Below, in pieces: positions 44,458 to 55,738 of a DNA stretch of 64,000 nucleotides (positions are counted from its first letter, which is position 1; each line of letters begins with the position of its first letter). Origin of the DNA: Rhabdophis nuchalis (Eukaryota > Chordata > Lepidosauria > Squamata > Natricidae); assembly GCA_039707465.1 (NCBI GenBank), contig CM077644.1, positions 84,080,375-84,144,374 of the forward strand, read 5' to 3'. The position numbers and the translations under genes are program-made. The notes beneath the pieces are model-generated. The model was not told the DNA's origin. It searched no databases and saw only the letters and a program-made list of their open reading frames with translations.

Positions 44458-45062
44458 AGAATAGAATAGAATAGAAAATAACAGAATAGCAGAGAAACAA
44501 ACAAATAGAAACAAACAGAATAGCAGAGTTGGAAGGGACCTTGAAGATAACCACCTCCTTAGGCAGGAAACCCTGTACCATTTTAGACAAATGGTTGCCG
44601 AATCTCTTCTTAAAAACATCCAGTGTTAGAGCACTTACAATGTCTGGAGGCAAGTTCTTCCACTGATTAATTGTTCTAACTATCAGGAAATTTCTAGGTT
44701 GCTACTCTCCTTGATTAGTCTCCACCTATTGTTTCTTGTCCTGCCTCCAGGTGCTTTGGAGAATAGCTTGACTCCCTCTTCTTTGTGGCAACCCCTGAGA
44801 TATTGGAACACTGCTATCATTTTATTTTATTTTATTAAATTTATACCCCACCCTTCTCCTACAAAAGGACCCATGTCACCCATAGTCCTTCTTTTCATTA
44901 AACTAGACATATTCATTTCCACAAACCGTTCTTTATATGTTTTAGCGTCCAGTCCCTTAATTATCTTTGTTGCTCTTCTCTGCACTCAACATCTTTTTTA
45001 TATTGTGGTAACCAAAACTTGATGCGGTATTCCAAGTGTGGCCTTACCAACACATTATAAAG
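44458..45062 (-). mobile_element. CR1 LINE 3' fragment with nested insertion
   Basis: Starts with ATAGA repeats (44458-44475) and carries the CR1 3' series: AGAGTTGGAAGGGACC, CCTCCAGGTGCTTTGG, TCCTTCTTTTCATTAAACTAG, GTTGCTCTTCTCTGCACTC and AAGTGTGGCCTTACCAA. A 54-base L2-like end (44820-44873) interrupts it. Confidence 0.8.
44820..44873 (-). mobile_element. Minimal L2-like LINE 3' end (54 bp)
   Basis: TTTTA repeats then AAATTTATACCCCACCC and TTCTCCTACAAAAGGACCC match the extreme 3' end of the L2-like elements. CR1 sequence resumes at once on each side. Confidence 0.7.
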
Positions 45063-45524
45063 TAGTGTTAACACTTTATCTGTTGAGATTCTTATCTGTT
45101 TAGTTGACATGTTTGTCTCATAATAAAAAGATACAACCAGAAACCAACAGTTAGAAAAAAATAAACAGTATAAATGTATTCATTTTGTTTTCTTTAAATA
45201 AACTGGCCCAATTCGTTTATTTAATCATCAGTCGAGTGTAGATCAAATTACAAATACAAGAATTAAATTGACACAAAACTAATATTGATGCCAGCTTTGT
45301 ATCCAAGGGGAAAGCATTCCATCATCAGGATACCAATGGTTTGAAGAGTATGCATAAACCTAATATCCATTGGAGAAGCACAACATGCTGCAGATGTATC
45401 TAACTGTGCTGAGAATTTCCGTATAATCATTAACATCTAGAGTTCTGCCTGGAAGCATATTGGCAGGCAATTGGAAGCATTCATTTACAAGCAAAAAAAA
45501 ATATGATTCATATCTGGCGTTCTC

Positions 45525-45803
45525 TGATGGGTTTGGAAGGACAAAAGCTGAAGCTCAAATACTTTGGCCACCAAATGAGAAAAGAGGACTCATTGGAAAA
45601 GATACTGGGGTTGGCAAAGATGTAAGGCAAAAGGAGATGGGGATGGCAGAGGATGAGATGGTTAGATGGTGGCATTGACTCAATGAACATGAATTTGCAC
45701 AAACTCAAGGAGACAGGGGACGACAGGGGAGGGCCTGGCCTACAATGGTCTATGAGGTCACAAAGGGTTGGACATGACTTAGCAACTAAACAATAACAAT
45801 GGG
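45525..45803 (+). mobile_element. Bov-B (RTE) LINE 3' end
   Basis: AAGCTGAAGCTCAAATACTT, GGCCACCAAATGAGAA, GAGGACTCATTGGAAAAG, GAGGATGAGATGGTTAGATGG, CAATGAACATGAATTTG and GTTGGACATGACTTAGCAAC are consecutive, recognisable Bov-B 3' blocks, ending in ACAATAAC repeats. A frame at 45523-45678 encodes the ORF C-terminus (AEDEMVRWWH). 5' truncated. Confidence 0.85.
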
Positions 45804-45997
45804 TTCTCCTCAAATGTCTCCTACTTCCAAGAGTAATGGAATCATAGAGAAGATCATTTTGTACCCTTTCCTAGATAGTGGAGGGAAAGTTGATTTGGAA
45901 CAATCAGTAGATTCTAATATTGCCCAAGTTATATAACTGTTGTTTCCTGAAGAAAACAAAAAAGAAGCCTGAAGATGAATGGAGAACACTAACCATG

Positions 45998-46212
45998 GTG
46001 TGCCATGATGGCACAGTGGTTAGAATGCAATATTGCAGGGCTAACTCAGTGCTCACTCCAGGAGTTCAATCCTGATTGGCTCACGGTTGACTCATCCTTC
46101 CGAGGTTGGTAAAATGAGGAATCAGATTGTTGAGGGCAATATGCTAACTTGGTAAAACCACACTGTGAAGCAGTATATAAGTCTACAGTAAGTGCTATTG
46201 CTATTGCTCACC
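45998..46212 (+). mobile_element. tRNA-headed SINE with GCTATT tail
   Basis: A box TGGCACAGTGG, B box GGAGTTCAATCC, GGTTGACTCATCCTTCCGAG, GGTAAAATGAGGA, AGATTGTTGAGGGCAATATGC, TATATAAGTCTA and GCTATTGCTATTGCT tail. The reverse copy at 60530-60752 has the same order. Confidence 0.85.
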
Positions 46213-46704
46213 TGATGTTGAGGCCATTAGACATGGGTGCCATCATCAATGAGAACTGAGGTACCTGTATTTCATCATCAATCAGTAGCATTTTTTTTCA
46301 TGAAGCCTTAATCTCAATCTCCCAAATTGATACTAATAATTTTGCAAGAGCTGCCAAAAATTACTTATTGTTCTGTTAATCATTGCTAATAGGAACAGAG
46401 GATGTTTTGAGATGCCCCATGAAAATCATACTAATTAGAAATGTTTGAATTTGTACAAATCCTTGGAGATTAATTTATTCATCATAATCAGTTAATCACT
46501 TTTTCCTTTACATAATTAGACATTGCCTGTTGAAAAGGAGAAAAGGAGAAATCTTTTTGTTCTCCTTCATAGAAGTAAAGTTCTTCAAGCTGGCAGTCAA
46601 GAGATGGAAGGCGGAAATGTGAGGCTTATTATTAATACACCACGTTCAAGGTCTGTACTGGGTGCTGAGAGCAGGTGCCATCATTGTGTACTTTCCAGCT
46701 TGAA
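46213..46704. other. Unannotated sequence
   Basis: Nothing recognised. Confidence 0.4.
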
Positions 46705-46707
46705 TGT

Positions 46708-46708
<1 letters not shown>

Positions 46709-46787
<79 letters not shown>

Positions 46788-46852
46788 TCTTCTTCTTCTT
46801 CTTCTTCTTCTTCTTCTTCTTCTTCTTCTTCTCCTTCTTCTTCTTCTTCTTG
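46709..46852. repeat. Compound TTA - TTC triplet microsatellite
   Basis: About 26 TTA units (46709-46787) pass into about 21 TTC units. Three overlapping open frames here are homopolymer translation. Confidence 0.95.
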
Positions 46853-47380
46853 GATCTATATCATATATGACTTACATTCATGCAAAATGTAATTGCGTGT
46901 ACATTAACTTTATTAAATTGTATAAGAGGCATCAATTATCTAATTTTACTTGTTTGGAACAAATATGGATTGGAAAATTCTTTTTATTTATATGCATATC
47001 AAATTTCACAGCAGTGTCCAATTATTTTTCTGTAAGCAATTTTAGTTAGAACATTTTATTTTCCAAATTACACAGAAACAATTTTAATTTATTTAAAAAG
47101 TAAATGGCATACCTCATCATTTTGACATTTATAAATAGTCAGATTTTAAGTATGAAGACTAAAACATGAAGTAAGGGTAAGGAATGAGTTAGGAAATTTA
47201 TGGAATCATTATAATTATATTAGATAATTTATCAAGGCATTTCCTATTCATTAAAGCAGTTGAAATATGTCAGAAAGTTAAAGTAAATACCTGTGTATCT
47301 TCTGAAATTCCTAGAGATGAGTTACATTAATCATTGTGTGACTATTCCAAAATACAAATATATTATGAGGTAAATACTGG
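46853..47380. other. AT-rich sequence, nothing recognised
   Basis: Nothing recognised. Confidence 0.4.
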
Positions 47381-47645
47381 TAGACCTCAGCTAATGACTG
47401 TAAACAGGAGTGGGTATTCCACCACTAAACAATGAAGTCTTAAAGTGAAAAATAACATGACTGAGCCAACTTATAACAGCAATTCTGGCAGTTACAATTG
47501 TGGCTTTTAAGTGAATCACTCATGGTGATTAAGCACAATGCCACGTAACTAGAACTTGTGACTTTTTGCTAGATTATCCATTGACTTTACTTATCAGAAG
47601 CTGGCAGTGAAGGTTGCAAATGGAGATCAGATGACCATGGACCCT
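47379..47645. mobile_element. Mariner-like MITE, partial
   Basis: Starts TA then CTGGTAGACCTCAGCTAATG (terminal repeat) and contains AAGTGAATCACTCATGGTG and CATTGACTTTACTTATCAGA blocks of the family. The distal terminus is lost. Confidence 0.55.
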
Positions 47646-47769
47646 CTGATGGGTGGAACTTCGAAGACTGGCCACGTCTCCTCATTTAGTATCATCATAA
47701 TTTTGAACAGTCACTGGATAGTGCTTATATACTATAGAGATGCAGAGCTGGGCAAGTGGGATAGATATT

Positions 47770-47940
47770 GTCTATGGAGAATCTCAATCATCCAGGTCAT
47801 GATTGTCCCAAAGGTGGTTTTCTTTCTCTCTCTCTTTCTCTCTCAAAAGGCAACTGGGTTTTCTTGATTTTTCTCCTTTGGAAACCTTTCACTTCTCATC
47901 CAAGAAGCTCCTTCAGTTCAGATAGATATCTGAGCAATGG
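47770..47940 (-). mobile_element. Penelope-like hammerhead element remnant
   Basis: Plus-strand text TCTATGGAGAATCTCAATCA, AAGGCAACTGGGTTTTC and CTTCTCATCCAAGAAGCTCC is the reverse complement of the family in the 25.7-kb palindrome. The hammerhead core is decayed (CTGAAGG, GAAA kept, cleavage triplet lost). A CTCTTT expansion lies at 47820-47847. Confidence 0.5.
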
Positions 47941-48032
47941 TCTGGCAGGAGAAAATACAAACGTGATACGCTCCGCAAGAAAACCTCTCCATATCAGTAT
48001 AGAGTCAAGACACCTAAGACTTCCTGTTAGAG

Positions 48033-48722
48033 CAGAGGTGTCAAACTCAAGGCCCATGAGCCACATCTGTTCCACAGTGTGCTTAGACCTGACCCAGGGG
48101 GCTGCCTTGGAAACAGCAAAGGACTGGCCCACAGTGCCTCTGCAAGCAAAAATGGAATTCCTGGGATCCATTTTTGGCCACAACTGCTCCATTTTTATTG
48201 GCAGAGGGCTGCAAGAGGCTGTCAAAGCCAAAAATGTGGCCCAGGATGGGCCACATGTGCCCCCCCCAGCTCCATTTTCACTGGCAGAAAGCTAACAATA
48301 CAAACTAAAATTAAACAAAAAAAAAACCCAAAACATTTGAGCATGCAAGAAGGAACAGGAAAAGACAAACGGAAGGAAGAAAGACAAAGAAAAATAAAAA
48401 AAATGGGAAGCAATCAAGGAAAGAAAAATAAAGAAAGAGAGAAAGGAAAAAGAAAGGGGAATGAAAAGGAAAGGAAAAAGAAGGAAGGAAGGAAGGAAGG
48501 AAGGAAGGAAGGAAGGAAGGAAGGAAGGAAGGAAGGAGATTACAATGAGAGTGAGGGAGAGTCTGAGGAAAGTCCTGCCTTAGCAGTTGGTCACTACAGG
48601 TGTAACTGACACGAGTGATGTTAAGCTGGTCATGCCCACCATGGCTACCCCCACCACCTGGCAATCCGAGATCAAACACAACCCTGACGTGGCCCTCATT
48701 GTAATTGAGTTTGACACCCCTG
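48033..48722. mobile_element. Non-autonomous hAT-type element, about 690 bp
   Basis: Terminal inverted repeats CAGAGGTGTCAAACTCAAGGCC and TTGAGTTTGACACCCCTG. Flanked by an imperfect 8-base duplication, TGTTAGAG (48025-48032) and CTGTAGAG (48723-48730), the hAT size. The interior has GCCAAAAATGTGGCCCAGGATG-type sequence and an AAGG/GGAA purine expansion (48300-48536). No transposase. Confidence 0.7.
48478..48537. repeat. GGAA microsatellite
   Basis: About 14 AAGG units inside the hAT-type element, preceded by 170 bases of imperfect AG-rich sequence. Confidence 0.92.
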
Positions 48723-48730
48723 CTGTAGAG

Positions 48731-49500
48731 AAAGTGATGGAAGCTCATAGAGTCCAAGGGCATATGAGCTGTTCCTATGTGGATGCATATATTAATATAG
48801 GAGAATATTTGGCAAGATGATGGCAGAACAAAATAACCTGAACCAAATGAAATCCAAGCAGAATTTCTGGACTGATGAGATATAGGTAGTGACCTCATAA
48901 ACTACAAAGCTAAGAAGCAGATTTAGGCCAATTTGAAATTTAAATTGATTTAAAATAGTCTTTGAGAAGCAATGGAGCCAGATTTAGTGGGAGGCAGAAT
49001 GGAGAAGAAGGAAAGATAATTTTATCTTCAAAAGATGACATCGATCTCTAATATCAGTGGAGACTGAGCCCATTTCTAAGTTAAATTTAGTATTTTAAAT
49101 CCATGTTGGAACTGCAAGAATGGCTCTGACGGAGTGAATGGTCTCAAGGATGTCAAGGTTTCTATAAGTATAGACTTAGATGCTATAGAAATGCTGGAAG
49201 ATGACTTTGGTCACAAAGATGAAAGATGAAACAGACTTCTTTGAAGTGAAAAAGAAGTCTCAGGGCAGCTGACATGCTACAGTTAGCAACACTTGCCAGC
49301 AATAGAAAATATCCTCTCCAAAATAGGGAGGCCAGAATTACCATTCAAGATACTGATAGGTGTGCACCTGCTCAATTATATTTCCAGAAATTTACTTCAT
49401 TTAATTACGAAGTTATTTTGTGCAAATAACAAGGCTCATTTTCCATTAATTTTTTTAAATTCTTTTATTTTCGGCAGGCAAAAAGAAGCTTAAATTCTCA
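48731..49500. other. Unannotated sequence
   Basis: Nothing recognised. Confidence 0.4.
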
Positions 49501-49505
49501 TACTC

Positions 49506-49969
49506 TGTTAGCAACTCTGGGTTCAGAACCAGTGTTACAACTCTGGTCCCGTAACCAGTGTTTAGAAATAAATGCAGAATAGTGTAATTCACTGGACAGT
49601 AAAGAGATACGTTGCTGTAAACCACAAACAAACTCTAAAACAGTGATAGTAAGAAAATAAATAGTCTTTACTTTGTAGCAACTAAAATACTTCTTCCAAA
49701 CAAAGATTCTTACTTCTCAAATAATAACAGTCCTTCACCAAACAGAGTTATCTCACAGTGATGCAAAACAAATCCGCCTCCTTCTTCTTCAGTCACAGCT
49801 CCTCAGCACAGGGAATTGAAAAGGGAATGGACTGTGATTCTGAGCTTGCTTTATGGTAGAGCTGATACAGCCAATCAGAAGTCAAATACAGTTCTTAAAG
49901 CTACATAACTCCTCAAGAAGATAGGCTCATATATATTGTCAACCCAATATAAGGCTGAATATCCTAACA
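49506..49969. mobile_element. Solo LTR, 464 bp
   Basis: Begins TGTTAG and ends CTAACA (6-base inverted termini, TG...CA), and is flanked by a perfect 5-base duplication TACTC at 49501-49505 and 49970-49974. No internal retroviral or Ty3 coding sequence adjoins, so it is a solo LTR left by LTR-LTR recombination. A CCAATCA box (about 49870) reads on the plus strand as listed, or as GATTGG if the element is on the minus strand; AATAAA-like sites occur on the plus strand at 49568 and 49657, so orientation is left open. Ty3-like or endogenous-retrovirus origin cannot be told from the LTR alone. Confidence 0.75.
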
Positions 49970-49974
49970 TACTC

Positions 49975-50525
49975 TTCTAAATCGCACCTGGGAGATAGTC
50001 ACAATCGTAAGATTGTCTGCACATAGACAGAAGGAGTCTTTGCTAAAACAAGGGAGTGATGAGATGACCCAGAGAGACAGGACACGGTTTATTGAGCTGA
50101 TACAGAGATTTAAAAAGAAGATTGTTGTGGATCAGAACAAAGATGCTCTAGAATGCAATGCTGCCTTACCTCTCTATGGATAGCCACAACTCCAGGGAGA
50201 TATCCCTAAGGGAAACATTTGACTTTCAAAGTGACGTTGCAATAGAAGGACTGAATGAGAAGAAAAACCCTTATAGCTGTCGAGGATACTCTGGCTTTCT
50301 CACTGCTTCTCCCTTGGAATTAAATAAAAATCAAATTTAAAATCAATAAAAGCTACAAAAAAACCAGTTTCTCGGCTGGGAAGAATCAGACAGTAGTCAA
50401 GAGCTGATTGGTCCCCCTGGAAGCCTGCTGGCATCCTCATAGAGGATGTTTTATTTTAAACTAGTTCAATAGTTTTGAATAAAGTTATTAAACATACTGT
50501 TAGCTGGTTGTATTTAGCCAGATGA
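49975..50525. other. Unannotated sequence
   Basis: Nothing recognised. The LTR-adjacent sequence shows no primer-binding site. Confidence 0.4.
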
Positions 50526-50529
50526 TGAA

Positions 50530-51036
50530 CCTACAGCAGTGACAGCGAACCACATGCGTCGGAGCAATAGAAACCTGAAGATCAGCTGGCCAGCACATGA
50601 ATGCCTGTTTTGCCCATACAAGCAGGCCAGTTTGGGGCCATTTGCAGGCCACTTTTTGAGCCATTTTGACCCCAAAAAACGCTACAAAATGGCCTGAAAA
50701 TTCCCCCCAAATGGCCTGAAAATGGCCCCCAAATGGCCTGTTTTTTGGCCCTTTTGGCCATTTTCTTGTGCCTGTGAAAACCAGCCATTTTCTTGTGCCT
50801 GTGAAAACCAGCCCATTCATGCCTGTTTTGTTGCTGTTTGTTGGGCTGTTTTCAGGCTGTTTTTGAGCCATTTTTGACCCAAAAAACAGCCTGAAAACAG
50901 CCCAAAAATGTTCTGCTTTTTGGGCATTTTTGAGGCCATTTCCCACCACTTGTGAAGACCAGCTGGCCAGCGTGCATGTGTCCACAGAGAGGGCTCTGTG
51001 CGCCACCTCTGGCATGTGTGCCATCATGGACCTATA
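50530..51036. mobile_element. Probable non-autonomous hAT element
   Basis: CAGTGACAGCGAACCACATG at the left and GTGTGCCATCATGGACCTATAG at the right are diverged inverted termini of a family with CAGTGATGGCGAACCTATG-like ends. The interior is a low-order repeat of AAATGGCC / TTTTTGGGCC / GAAAATGGCCCC units, including a direct repeat of CATTTTCTTGTGCCTGTG (50760-50808). The 175-codon open frame over it (minus) is repeat-derived. Confidence 0.5.
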
Positions 51037-51460
51037 GCTAGGAAGATCACATATATTTCCTTTATTTGGTAAAATGAAATGGCATGGCTCCAGTCAATAG
51101 AAAAATGGACTGAGGTTCTTTCATAATTCTGAAAGGGTAAAAAAATCCTCCCAGGTCTTTCCCCATTTTCCTTGGCTTCAGATGTGAACATGAGGCGAAA
51201 TTGAGAAGAACATTTCAAAAGTAAGACGTCAAATCTTATCTAACTGAACAACATTCTATGTGTGTATGAGAGAGAGATAGGGTATTATAGACTCATTTGA
51301 GGATGGCATCATTCAAAGTGATGTAATGATGTGAAAATTTTGCCACATCATTTTAGGAGAATGAGTCAAATATTCATTGCCTGGCTTCGGCCCTATCCTA
51401 CACACACCATAGGCTGAGAGTCCATGACAAACCAGATTAGCAGTCATTTGTCTTTTCCAA
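51037..51460. other. Unannotated sequence
   Basis: Nothing recognised. Confidence 0.4.
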
Positions 51461-51545
51461 GAGGAAATGGTATAAGGTTCCTTATATCATTTCCAAGAGG
51501 AAATGGTATAAGGAAATGGTATAAGGTGAAATGGTATAAGGTTCC
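51460..51545. repeat. Short tandem repeat of GGAAATGGTATAAGG
   Basis: Four or five copies of a GAAATGGTATAAGG unit with variable spacing, ending at the plus-strand CR1 end. Confidence 0.7.
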
Positions 51546-51625
51546 TGCCCACACAGGGGGTTGGACTAGAAGACCTACAAGGTCCCTTCCAACTCTGCTA
51601 TTGTATTATTGTATTGTATTGTAGG
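51545..51625 (+). mobile_element. CR1 LINE 3' end, plus strand
   Basis: GGTTGGACTAGAAGACCTAC, AAGGTCCCTTCCAACTCTGC, then TATTGTATTATTGTATTGT tail: the forward orientation of the CR1 end seen elsewhere. Confidence 0.8.
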
Positions 51626-51661
51626 AGATAAATTGGTCATCCAGAATAAGGTGAACTAGAC

Positions 51662-51755
51662 CAGGGGTCTGCAAAGTTGGCTCTTTTAAGACTGGTGGAC
51701 TTCAACTCCCAGAATTCCCCACCAGTCTTAAAAGAGCCAACTTTGCAGACCCCTT
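51662..51755. mobile_element. hAT-type MITE, 94 bp, palindromic
   Basis: Almost the whole length is an inverted repeat (CAGGGGTCTGCAAAGTTGG ... CCAACTTTGCAGACCCCTT) with a short spacer at CTCCCAGAATTCC. A perfect 8-base duplication AACTAGAC lies at 51654-51661 and 51756-51763. Confidence 0.88.
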
Positions 51756-51844
51756 AACTAGACTGAGCTGTATTTTGGTTTTCAGCGTCCTAATGTGGTG
51801 GATAGTAAAAGTTGCAAATAGGGTAAAACAGCGAAGAGAGTTTG

Positions 51845-52140
51845 ATTTTTATTTTTTATTTTTATTTTATTAGACTTTTATTCTGCGCCACTCTCACCAA
51901 AAAGGGACTCGGGGCGGTGCACAGGAAATTAAGAGCACAAATATAAACATATACAAAAAATAAATACGTCATAAATAATCAATAAAATAATCAATAAAAT
52001 CTTATTAAATTAAACAATACCCTGTGCTAAAATCAATTTAAAACCCATTTGTTAAAAATTTAGTTTAATTTAAAATCAGTCGATAAAATAGTCTTGGAAG
52101 TTAGGCCATAAAACCCTCTTCCTCACAGTTCAGACCATCA
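51845..52140 (-). mobile_element. L2-like LINE 3' UTR fragment
   Basis: TTTTATTTTATTAGACTTTT tail, GGGACTCGGGGCGGTGCACA block, then AT-rich 3' UTR with CCTGTGCTAAAATC and AAAACCCATTTG blocks as in the other copies. It ends before ORF2 coding sequence. Confidence 0.8.
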
Positions 52141-53685
52141 TGATTGTCCCATAGCTTATTCAAGTTTTCTGTGGAAAAATACAAACCAAAATGAAGCGCC
52201 ACTCTATTTTTATTTTATTTTTTTGTCTTGGTTGCAGTTTTATACATCTAAGCAACAATGTCATGATTCCTTTTCATCACCATGCTTGGCTTTACTCCAT
52301 GAGTGTTTTTCTTGAGGCCAACTGCATATACAGTAAAAAGATTGGTATGGCTCAGAACACTCACACAAAACCGTGTTGACGAACTCTGAAGAGTAACTTT
52401 AAGGCAAAATGGTGGTGTGATTCCACTGCAACAGTAAACACTTCAATGGAGTCAAGTCCTAGTTTTCTGATAATTCTTCAAATTGGATCTAAGGATATTC
52501 TCCTCTGTGAACTGGCAAGCAGTCAGTTCGTTTGATACTGTAACATGGAGAGCCTAAAAATGAAGGGAAATGTCTAGAAGTGTCAGTTTCAATTCATTCT
52601 CCAGATTCCATCTCAGTTATGAATGTCTTCTGAAATATATCCATTATTTTCTCTTTTCCACTATCCTACAGTCTGAGACAGTGGGTGTTTTCCCAATGTA
52701 AACAATTAAGATTGTTCTTTGCTACACTGTTTTTTCAAGAGTTCTGGCCCCCTTCAAAATGGCATTCGTATTTTTAATTACATTGGCACATTGTGTGTGA
52801 ATTATGTCTACTTAGATTTGATTATCCTATCTTCAACTCCACAGGAGTACGTTGTTCATCATCCAAATACAGTCTTTTTGAAAGTGCTCTCAGATTTCCA
52901 TTTTGAGTTCTCTGTCTTTAGATGTTCTCATAGCCTTGTCTTTCTATTGCTATAAGCTGCCTTCATTTAACTATTTTTCACGTGGTTTTTGTCTTCTAAC
53001 AAGGAACTGTCAGCCCTCTACAGAAACTGAGAAAGGAGTCGGTGTTTATGAGATACCCAGTAGAAGCTGCTTGATTTTCATATCCACTTTCCGACAAAAT
53101 ATTTTTAATCTTTGCCTGTTCTTTGCATAATTTACCAGAGTTGTGAATTGATCTCGGGTTTCTACATTTTTTAATATTATGTCAATCAATGGCAGTCATG
53201 ACCTTAAGCACAGCTATCATTTTTTCCTATCTTGCAGTACCTGGACATAGCAATGTCCCTCTGCGATTGATGTATGCTTATCCCTCATCTGAAATGCACA
53301 GAGGCTGTGAAGAAAACAGCATAGGAAGACAATGGTAATCTCTTATTCAAACATAACCCTTCTAATTTTGCCCTGTAGGTTTTTATCTAAATACAAGTGC
53401 CTTAGCCCTCCATTTATTTTCTTCTCTATTGTTTAGGCAACCAGCGAGAACAGGAACCTTTCGCTGTGTAAGCAAATGCAAGGACAGGAACATGTTTCTT
53501 GGGTGTGTTTCCTACCCAAAAATCCTTTGCAGAACTAATACAAGTCCTACACTTTACAAAGGGGAGTGGCATGGTACTTACTTTGCATGTGAAGAATCCA
53601 GGATCCAAATTATGGCAATACTCACAAGGAGTATTGGTACTGTACACTGAAGATGGCATTTAATTTCATTGTACTATGTGCAATG
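52141..53685. other. Unannotated sequence
   Basis: No gene or repeat accepted. Overlapping frames on both strands at 53426-53659 are about 75 codons and cysteine-containing but have no start context, splice signals or family motif I trust. Confidence 0.4.
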
Positions 53686-53687
53686 AC

Positions 53688-53862
53688 ACTAAACGAAACG
53701 AAACGAAACGAAACGAAACGAAACGAAACGAAACGAAACTAAACTAAACTAAACTAAACTAAACTAAACTAAACTAAACTAAACTAAACTAAACTAAACT
53801 AAACTAAACTAAACTAAACTAAACTAAACTAAACTAAACTAAACTAAACTAAACTAAACTAA
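53688..53862. repeat. Compound AAACG - AAACT pentanucleotide microsatellite
   Basis: About 10 AAACG units followed by about 24 AAACT units, adjoining TTTCATTGTACTATGTGCAA (53655-53686), which looks like a LINE or SINE 3' tail. Confidence 0.93.
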
Positions 53863-55000
53863 TATTGTGAAGTATAGGATATTATGTGGCTGGTAGTAGG
53901 AAATACTTCTTATGAGTGTTGTGTAAGGACCTGTGCTGTTAATGGCTCATGGGAGTCCACAAAATTGGATATAGTTATAAAAGAACTCATGCCAGATGGG
54001 ATTCCTACCCCCAAGACCAGTACTAAAGATGTCCTACATGGTTGGGTAAGCATCTCCCTTAAATGTATGAATACCCAGATAATTTAAAACCCCAATTACA
54101 TATAAGCAACCTATCTGTCTCAGGCTTGCAGGATCTACAGAACTATTGGTTTGTACTTGGTTACTCCAGAGATTCATGAGATTTTGGTCAACTAGTTCAA
54201 ATGCTTGAGGTTTATCCACATCAAATACTATCTCTGAGCACTGGAGTTGTATTTGGAAGCATGAAACGTAAGTTTTGTGCCTTGCTTCAAGACCTTCCTT
54301 CCCAAACTCGTTCATATTTTATTTTGGGAGGTTAAGGAAGGGGGAAATATATGACTTACTGTAGTTGAAAAGGAAAAAAAAATAATGTCTTTCTTTTACA
54401 TAATTCCACTGGACTGAAGCACAAACTACCTAAGAAAAGAAGTCTATGTTTCAGGATGGACTGCTGAGGAAGGAAATGAAATGCTATGTGGAATCTCTGA
54501 TTCTCCATTTGGAATGCTTTACAAAAACAAGGGGAAATCATTGCTAAATAATCAAATTCTGAGATTAAAATTAAATAGACCTCAATAAAAGCAGCAACTA
54601 GGAACTTAATAATCAAAATCTTCTTCATATGGGAAAACCACAATGACCCGTATGAATCAGGACTAATACTTTGGCTATTCTGTCATGTGCCAGAATATTC
54701 ATATGGAATTATTATTTTTGGAATGCCCAAAATCTAAATACGAGATGTATTTTTAGCTGACAGAAGTTACATTAATGATATTGTTTGCATCAAATGATCT
54801 CTGAGAACTACTAACTCAAACCACTTGTTTTTTGAAAGGAAAATTCTTACCTTTCTCATGGATATAACCTGTCAATCGTATTTAAAAAACAAATAATTTT
54901 GTTAGAAATTCATAAAAACGCACACAAATTCTATGTGGGACAAACATCATGTCACTGAAAAGCTAGGATCTACCAACACCGGCTAGCAGTCAAACACCAC
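53863..55000. other. Unannotated sequence
   Basis: Nothing recognised. Confidence 0.4.
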
Positions 55001-55381
55001 AATCCCAAATCCTTAACAACCAGTTACAATGGACCCCCTCAAAAGCTATGTACTGATTTTGAAGTTATGATGACCTCATAGACACAAACCCCATGTCACA
55101 TGATCACATTTTGGGCACTTGACAAACAGTTCACTTTTATGACTGTTTGCAGTATCCTGCAGTCATATGACCATGATTTTCGATGGTGGTTTTTTTTGCC
55201 GATTTCTGGTATTTACTTCTGATTTCTGTCATAAAAGTCCCATTGGGTAAAATGGATTCACTTAACCACCACATCATTCACTTAATGACCGCAGTGTTCA
55301 CATAATAAGTGCCATATTCACTTAAAAACCACACATTCATTTAATGATCATGGTGTTTGCTTAACCAAAAATGTCATAAAA

Positions 55382-55738
55382 TTGGATATGGACCTGGTTT
55401 ATAGAATTAATTCAGCATATGCTAGAACCCATAATGTTCCACGAGAGGTACATGTTAAATTTCTCAGTAGGACCACGAGGGATGAGGTGCTAGGGGCCCA
55501 AAGGAAGAGACCTTTAAAATATCGAGATAAAGAAATTACTATTCTAAAGCAAATTCCGAAAAAAATAAGAGAAAGAAGGAGGAAGTGTTCTTCCTTATCA
55601 AAGAAACTATATAATAGAGGAATTTGGTTTAGATGGTTATTGCCAGAGGGAATGCTGATTTTCTGGGAGGGAAGCAGAATTAGAATTAAGACAGTGGATG
55701 AGGCTGAAGCCTTTATTAAAAAATATTCTTCTCTCTAG
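55382..55738 (+). pseudogene. L1-type ORF1 fragment (RRM and C-terminal domain)
   Basis: 118 codons open: MDMDLVYRINSAYART, PREVHVKFLSRTTRDEVL (RNP1 region), TILKQIPKKIRERRRK, GIWFRWLLPEGMLIFWEGS, ending KKYSSL at a stop. The AKRLR ending follows after the stop in another frame (near 55845: RLRSQK-like), so a nonsense or frameshift change shortened it. Confidence 0.8.

Noticed and set aside
46523..47049. Open frames of 62-124 codons over the TTA/TTC tract
   Set aside because: Triplet repeats stay open in every frame; the products are homopolymers.
47768..48898. Frames of 111-195 codons on both strands
   Set aside because: They cross a Penelope-like remnant, a hAT element and GGAA repeats; no protein family is visible.
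50500..51027. 175-codon minus-strand frame
   Set aside because: Periodic residues follow the AAATGGCC repeat units of a hAT-like element.
53426..53659. Overlapping 73-77 codon frames with several cysteines, which might suggest a small secreted protein
   Set aside because: No signal peptide, splice sites or recognisable cysteine pattern, and frames are open on both strands by chance.
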